In this document: in pieces, positions 60,613 through 64,000 of the stretch
How the letters are laid out: every line of letters begins with the position of its first letter
Numbering within the stretch: position 1 is the stretch's first letter
Made by a program: the position numbers and the translations under genes
The notes under the pieces: model-generated
The model's database searches: none
Seen by the model: the letters and a program-made list of their open reading frames with translations, nothing else
What the model was told of the DNA's origin: nothing
Source of the DNA: an uncultured Bacilli bacterium
Lineage (GTDB): Bacteria > Bacillota_I > Bacilli_A > RF39 > UBA660
Direction of reading: 5' to 3'
NCBI GenBank assembly: GCA_934183155.1
Contig: CAKPSB010000003.1
Coordinates: 1-64,000, forward strand
Length of the DNA stretch: 64,000 nucleotides

Positions 60613-61649
60613 TACTTAAACACTCTTATAATATCATTATAAGTAATAAATAACATTAAAGCCATTAATAAGAAAAACCCAATAGCATGAACTGTATTTT
60701 CAAATTTTGGATCAACAGGCTTACCTTTTATCTTTTCAACTATAACAAATAACAACCTTCCTCCATCAAAAGCTGGAATAGGAAGTAAATTAATAAATCC
60801 CACATTTAAACTAAGTAAAGCTGTTAAACTTAAAAGAGATAATATTCCAGCAGAAGAAGCAGAATCAACAATGCTATAAATTCCAACAGGTCCCGCTAAA
60901 GAATTAAGTCCTAAATGACCAGTAATTAAATATACAATCATTAAAATCATCTGCCAAATTAAAATAAACGTTTTAGAAAAAGCATAAACTATAGAAGGAA
61001 TTACTCCTTTTTTAACATTGTCACTAATACCAAATCCATATTTATAAACTTTTTGACCATCTACATTAACCTTTTTAGGAAGTAAAGAAACTGTTTTAAT
61101 TTCACCATTTCTACTTACTTCTAAAGAAATTTCTTTACCATTGTTTACTTGAAGTTCAAGGGCCAATAAATCATAGCTACTTGCATTTTTACCATTTAAT
61201 TTTAAAATTTGATCACCTTTTTGTAAACCAGAAGTATAAGCAGGATAATCTTTACTAACATCACTCACTATAACTTTATTTTCTGGAGCACCATTAATCA
61301 AAGCTATTACAAAAAAAAGAACGATAGCTAAAATAAAGTTATTCATAATGCCGGCTATTACTGTCATAAATTTTTGGCCAAAGCTTTTAACACAAAACTT
61401 TTTATCTTTAGGAACTGACTCATCATCATCAATTTCCTCACCAGCCATTTGTACAAAACCACCAATTGGAATTAATCTAATTGAATATTCAGTTTCATCA
61501 TTTTTTCTAGTCCATTTAAATATACGAGGACCCATTCCTATTGAAAATTCATAAACATATATTCCTGCCCTTTTAGCAAATATAAAATGTCCAAACTCAT
61601 GTATTAAAACAATTATCCCTAGTATTAATATAAAATAAATTAAAGTCAT
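60612..61649 (-). CDS. rseP: Site-2 zinc metalloprotease RseP/RasP
   Basis: 345-residue membrane protease. The zinc motif HEFGHF lies in the first helix (LIHEFGHFIFAKRAGIYVYE), one PDZ domain spans about 120-195 (YTSGLQKGDQILKLNGK), and the third ligand Asp is in LPIPAFDGGRLLF. It cleaves anti-sigma factors and leftover signal peptides within the membrane. The order uppS-cdsA-rseP is conserved in Firmicutes; in Bacillus proS follows, here a tRNA does. Confidence 0.95.
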   Translation of the reverse strand: MTLIYFILILGIIVLIHEFGHFIFAKRAGIYVYEFSIGMGPRIFKWTRKNDETEYSIRLIPIGGFVQMAGEEIDDDESVPKDKKFCVKSFGQKFMTVIAGIMNNFILAIVLFFVIALINGAPENKVIVSDVSKDYPAYTSGLQKGDQILKLNGKNASSYDLLALELQVNNGKEISLEVSRNGEIKTVSLLPKKVNVDGQKVYKYGFGISDNVKKGVIPSIVYAFSKTFILIWQMILMIVYLITGHLGLNSLAGPVGIYSIVDSASSAGILSLLSLTALLSLNVGFINLLPIPAFDGGRLLFVIVEKIKGKPVDPKFENTVHAIGFFLLMALMLFITYNDIIRVFK

Positions 61650-61661
61650 AAAATCCCCCTT

Positions 61662-62462
61662 TTATAAAATATTTATAAAAAACATAAAGCCAAGTAATAC
61701 AAATATTATACTATCAAGTCTATCTAATATTCCACCATGACCTGGCATCAAATTAGAAAAATCCTTTTTTCCAAAATAACGTTTAATAGCTGAAAATACT
61801 AAATCTCCATATTGACCTAAAATAGATAAAAATGTACATATCATAAGCAAAGAAATCTTAGAAAATTCAGGATTAATAACCGTATGATAAAACATTGCAC
61901 TTATAAATACACCCATAATAGTACCACCAATCATACCTTCTATTGTTTTTTTAGGTGATATTTTTTCTAACAATTTATGCCTGCCAATAAGACAACCAGT
62001 AATATAAGCAAATGTATCAGTTATCATTGGAATAAGTAATAAAAATATTAATAAATTTAAACTAACATTTCGAACCAATATCAAAAGTGACATTGATATT
62101 GATAAGAAAACAATTCCACCTATTAAATAAAAAGCATCATTAACACTGTATTTTTCTCTTTCATGATATAAAACTGTTGGTATTAAAAACGCCATAAATA
62201 AAGCTGATAGTATTCTATAATCTAAGCTAAATACAGATGATGAAATATTTTCATCAACAAGCATAATTAATGTCATAAAAATATATGCTATTAATTGAAT
62301 AAAAATTGGTAATTGCTTTTTAACAATTTTAATATCTAAAAATTCCTTTAAAGCAAGCATTGAAATAATATAAACCCCAACATTATAAGCCATTCCACCA
62401 GTTAATATAAGAGGAATAACAATAGCCAAAGCTACAATTGCACTAATTACTCTTATTTTCAT
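61662..62462 (-). CDS. cdsA: Phosphatidate cytidylyltransferase
   Basis: 266 residues with about seven to eight hydrophobic helices. The CdsA signature SAIKRYFGKKDFSNLMPGHG followed by GILDRLDSIIFV near the C-terminus is complete. It makes CDP-diacylglycerol, the precursor of phosphatidylglycerol and cardiolipin. The ATG overlaps the end of uppS by 20 bases and has GGAGG 8 bases upstream, so translation is coupled. Confidence 0.96.
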   Translation of the reverse strand: MKIRVISAIVALAIVIPLILTGGMAYNVGVYIISMLALKEFLDIKIVKKQLPIFIQLIAYIFMTLIMLVDENISSSVFSLDYRILSALFMAFLIPTVLYHEREKYSVNDAFYLIGGIVFLSISMSLLILVRNVSLNLLIFLLLIPMITDTFAYITGCLIGRHKLLEKISPKKTIEGMIGGTIMGVFISAMFYHTVINPEFSKISLLMICTFLSILGQYGDLVFSAIKRYFGKKDFSNLMPGHGGILDRLDSIIFVLLGFMFFINIL

Positions 62463-63174
62463 CTTTTATACCTCCAAATCTTCTATCACGTTTAGTATAT
62501 TCTATGATTGCTTTATCAAATTCATCATTATTAAAATCAGGAAAATAAACTTTTGGAAAATAAAACTCTGCATATGAATTTTGCCACAACATAAAATTAC
62601 TTAATCTTTCTTCTCCACTTGTTCTAATCATTAAATCAACATCAGGAATGTCTTGATATAAATATTTGTGAAAAACATTCTCATCTAAACTATTTATATC
62701 TAATTTACCCTCATCTACATCAGCAACTATTTTTTTAGTAGCATCTATCAACTCAGCTCTAGAGCCATAATTAAAACATATATTAAAAACCTTATCTGTA
62801 TACTTTTCAGTTTCCTTTTCAATTGTTTCTATAGCTTCTATTACCTTATTTGAAAGTCTATCTCTTCTACCAGAAAAAACCGCATGAATGTTTTCTTTAT
62901 GACAAAAGTTTAAAATATCGTTTAATTTGCCAGTTAATAAATTCATAATAAAATTTACTTCTTTTTCACTACGCTTAAAATTTTCTGTTGAAAACAAATA
63001 AGCACTTACATATTTAATTTTTTTCGAAAAAATATAACTTGTTAATTTTTGCAAATTAATAAATCCAGCTTCATGGCCAGCACTTCTTGACTTACCTTTT
63101 TTTAAAGCCCATCTACCATTTCCATCAACGATTAACGCTACATGATTTGGAATTTTCAAATTTGTATAGTCCAT
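62443..63174 (-). CDS. uppS: Isoprenyl transferase (undecaprenyl diphosphate synthase)
   Basis: 243 residues. The cis-prenyltransferase motifs are clear: HVALIVDGNGRWALKKGKSR at the start (Asp of DGNGRW binds the diphosphate), the FSTENFKRS region, and the C-terminal DLMIRTSGEERLSNFMLWQ. It builds the undecaprenyl diphosphate carrier for cell-wall precursors. First gene of uppS-cdsA-rseP, with a good promoter. Confidence 0.97.
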   Translation of the reverse strand: MDYTNLKIPNHVALIVDGNGRWALKKGKSRSAGHEAGFINLQKLTSYIFSKKIKYVSAYLFSTENFKRSEKEVNFIMNLLTGKLNDILNFCHKENIHAVFSGRRDRLSNKVIEAIETIEKETEKYTDKVFNICFNYGSRAELIDATKKIVADVDEGKLDINSLDENVFHKYLYQDIPDVDLMIRTSGEERLSNFMLWQNSYAEFYFPKVYFPDFNNDEFDKAIIEYTKRDRRFGGIKDENKSN

Positions 63175-63199
63175 TTAACTACCTCACTATCTAACAAAT

Positions 63200-63228
63200 A
63201 TTATAATATATTTTTAAGGATAAAACAA
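63200..63228 (-). promoter_or_regulatory. Sigma-A promoter of uppS-cdsA-rseP
   Basis: Minus strand -35 TTGTTT (63223-63228), 17-bp spacer, -10 TATAAT (63200-63205), 26 bases before the ATG. Confidence 0.7.
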
Positions 63229-63241
63229 TGAAAATTGTTTT
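63222..63241. repeat. Inverted repeat over the uppS -35 element
   Basis: AAAACAAT (63222-63229) and ATTGTTTT (63234-63241) form a perfect 8-bp inverted repeat with a 4-base centre that covers the -35 box of uppS. It could be an operator or merely a weak terminator for the remnant upstream. Confidence 0.5.
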
Positions 63242-63260
63242 GTTTACTTAATTTCAAAAT

Positions 63261-63281
63261 AAAAACACCTATTTATAGGTG
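63261..63281 (-). terminator. Terminator in the khpA-uppS gap
   Basis: Minus strand CACCTA (63276-63281) pairs with TAGGTG (63266-63271), 4-base loop, then five T. It would end a transcript coming from the remnant at 63299-63478. Confidence 0.7.
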
Positions 63282-63298
63282 AAATTATGCTTTTTTTA

Positions 63299-63478
63299 TT
63301 AATATTTTAAGTTCTTATCCCTATCTAAATAATTTACCATATCTTTTCTATAAACAGCAACACGTCAACCAGTAATATTCCTTATCACCAAAACAGTGAA
63401 GAAATATAGCTAAGCCTTTATTATTACCCATTTCGTCTTGCTTTTATTACCTAAATAACATTTATAATATTCTTCAAA
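63299..63478 (-). pseudogene. Probable remnant of a decayed protein gene
   Basis: In the 310-base gap between khpA and uppS, one frame on the minus strand reads FEEYYKCYLGNKSKTKWVI, later RVAVYRKDMVNYLDRDKNLK with a TAA end, but is broken by two internal stops. A second frame covers the middle (GLAIFLHCFGDKEYYWL). This pattern suggests frameshifts and stop mutations in an old gene of unknown family. It has no start or ribosome site. Confidence 0.4.
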
Positions 63479-63498
63479 AAAAGCGTCATAAAGACGCT
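63475..63498 (-). terminator. Terminator of rpsP-khpA
   Basis: Minus strand AGCGTC (63493-63498) pairs with GACGCT (63482-63487), 5-base loop, seven T follow. It overlaps the khpA stop codon. Confidence 0.85.
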
Positions 63499-63728
63499 AT
63501 ATTAATATGTACTTTTTTCTCATGATTTAAATAACTACTAGCTTGGACAATAGTTCTAATAGCATTTGCTATCATTCCTTTTTTACCAATAACTCGGCCC
63601 ATATCATCTTCACTAACTAAAACTTCAATAGTTATTAATTCATCATCATCAAAAGCTCTCACTGATACTTCATCAGGATTTTTAACTAAACTTTTTACAA
63701 GAAATTCTGTTAAATCACTTAATTTCAT
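63486..63728 (-). CDS. khpA: KH-domain RNA-binding protein KhpA
   Basis: 80 residues, a single KH domain with the GxxG loop in GRVIGKKGMIANAIRTIV. With KhpB it binds RNA and influences cell size and division in Gram-positive bacteria. It starts 2 bases after the rpsP stop, the conserved rpsP-khpA order. Confidence 0.95.
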   Translation of the reverse strand: MKLSDLTEFLVKSLVKNPDEVSVRAFDDDELITIEVLVSEDDMGRVIGKKGMIANAIRTIVQASSYLNHEKKVHINIASL

Positions 63729-63730
63729 AA

Positions 63731-64000
63731 TTATTTACTCTCTTTTTTTTGCTTTGATTCATGAAATTTTTTATTAATTCCTTTTTTATTAAATAAACTT
63801 TTTACTGTATCTGTTGGAATAGCTCCATCATTAAGCCATTTTAAAGCAACTTCTTCTTTAATGTTGATTTCTGCAGGATCAACTACTGGATTATATGTAC
63901 CAACAAGTTCAATATATTTTCCATCTCTTTTTACTCTTGCATCAGCGGCAACAATACGATAAAATGGTTTTCTTTTTGCACCCATTCTTAAAAGTCTTAA
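63731..64000 (-). CDS. rpsP: Small ribosomal subunit protein bS16, 5' end off the window
   Basis: The bS16 core is clear: LRLLRMGAKRKPFYRIVAAD, then LVGTYNPV and AIPTDTVKSLFNKKG. The first methionine inside the window (63985) is not the start: the frame stays open to the right edge with residues LRLLR that match the family, which usually has about ten residues before MGAKKKPFYR. So the gene is cut by the edge. It is followed by khpA. Confidence 0.96.
   Translation of the reverse strand, partial: LRLLRMGAKRKPFYRIVAADARVKRDGKYIELVGTYNPVVDPAEINIKEEVALKWLNDGAIPTDTVKSLFNKKGINKKFHESKQKKESK

Noticed and set aside
1..64000. Prophage, insertion sequence or integrative element
   Set aside because: No transposase, integrase, phage structural gene or flanking direct repeats at tRNA ends could be seen.

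Overview
This is an AT-rich chromosomal stretch from a Gram-positive, endospore-forming bacterium of the low-GC Firmicutes (Bacilli in the broad sense, possibly an Erysipelotrichales-like or related gut lineage; I cannot name a genus from sequence alone). Supporting signs are two T-box leaders, sigma-E, SpoIIGA and sigma-G genes, a Cse60 gene, a SpoVV/YlbJ gene, sortase-anchored surface proteins, GGAGG-type ribosome sites and A-type promoters. The standard genetic code fits. Genes are dense and mostly on the minus strand, with short plus-strand islands.

Left part (1-10.6 kb): a gene fragment at the edge, tRNA-Cys, an unrecognised 432-aa gene, pheS-pheT behind a Phe T-box, and two unrecognised genes, one with a degenerate zincin-like motif. 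The first plus-strand island is a three-gene operon (D-aspartate ligase-like ATP-grasp, aspartate racemase, asparagine-synthase-like amidotransferase). It matches the known pathway for a D-Asp/D-Asn peptidoglycan cross-bridge.

Cell-envelope and sporulation block (10.6-32 kb): ClpC, a membrane protein with a repeat-bearing charged tail, MurJ-type flippase with the small spore gene cse60 directly upstream, an M23 endopeptidase, a YgjP-like metalloprotein, MscL fused to a zinc ribbon, DivIB and MurG. An ABC exporter preceded by a 35-aa cationic peptide gene follows, then tRNA-Lys and a class I amidotransferase. The spoIIGA-sigE pair is separated from sigG by a glycosyltransferase-TPR protein, a YitT protein, a PAP2 phosphatase and a small membrane protein. 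ProS with its Pro T-box closes the block.

Middle (32-50.5 kb): DUF3048 and phosphodiester-glycosidase surface proteins, uvrC, a YigZ/IMPACT protein, a pair of M16 peptidase homologues (one with the zinc motif, one without), DeoD, a YlbL-like protease divergent from SpoVV/YlbJ, and a type IV pilus-like locus. That locus has an assembly ATPase, a small prepilin and a 919-aa prepilin-headed protein that appears to carry glycine-rich, discoidin-like, beta-helix-like and ricin-type lectin regions. YebC and RNase III follow.

Right part (50.5-64 kb): two sortase-type surface proteins (one with a predicted thioester domain, one with six 18-residue repeats and an unusually long tail), a six-gene operon coupling an S41 peptidase to a BceRS-BceAB-like sensor and transporter, tRNA-Leu, the uppS-cdsA-rseP envelope operon, a likely gene remnant, khpA, and rpsP running off the right edge.

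The most interesting items are the multidomain pilin-like adhesin, the peptide-plus-ABC locus, the S41/Bce-type operon and the D-Asx cross-bridge operon. All functions are from reading motifs by eye; no database search was run.
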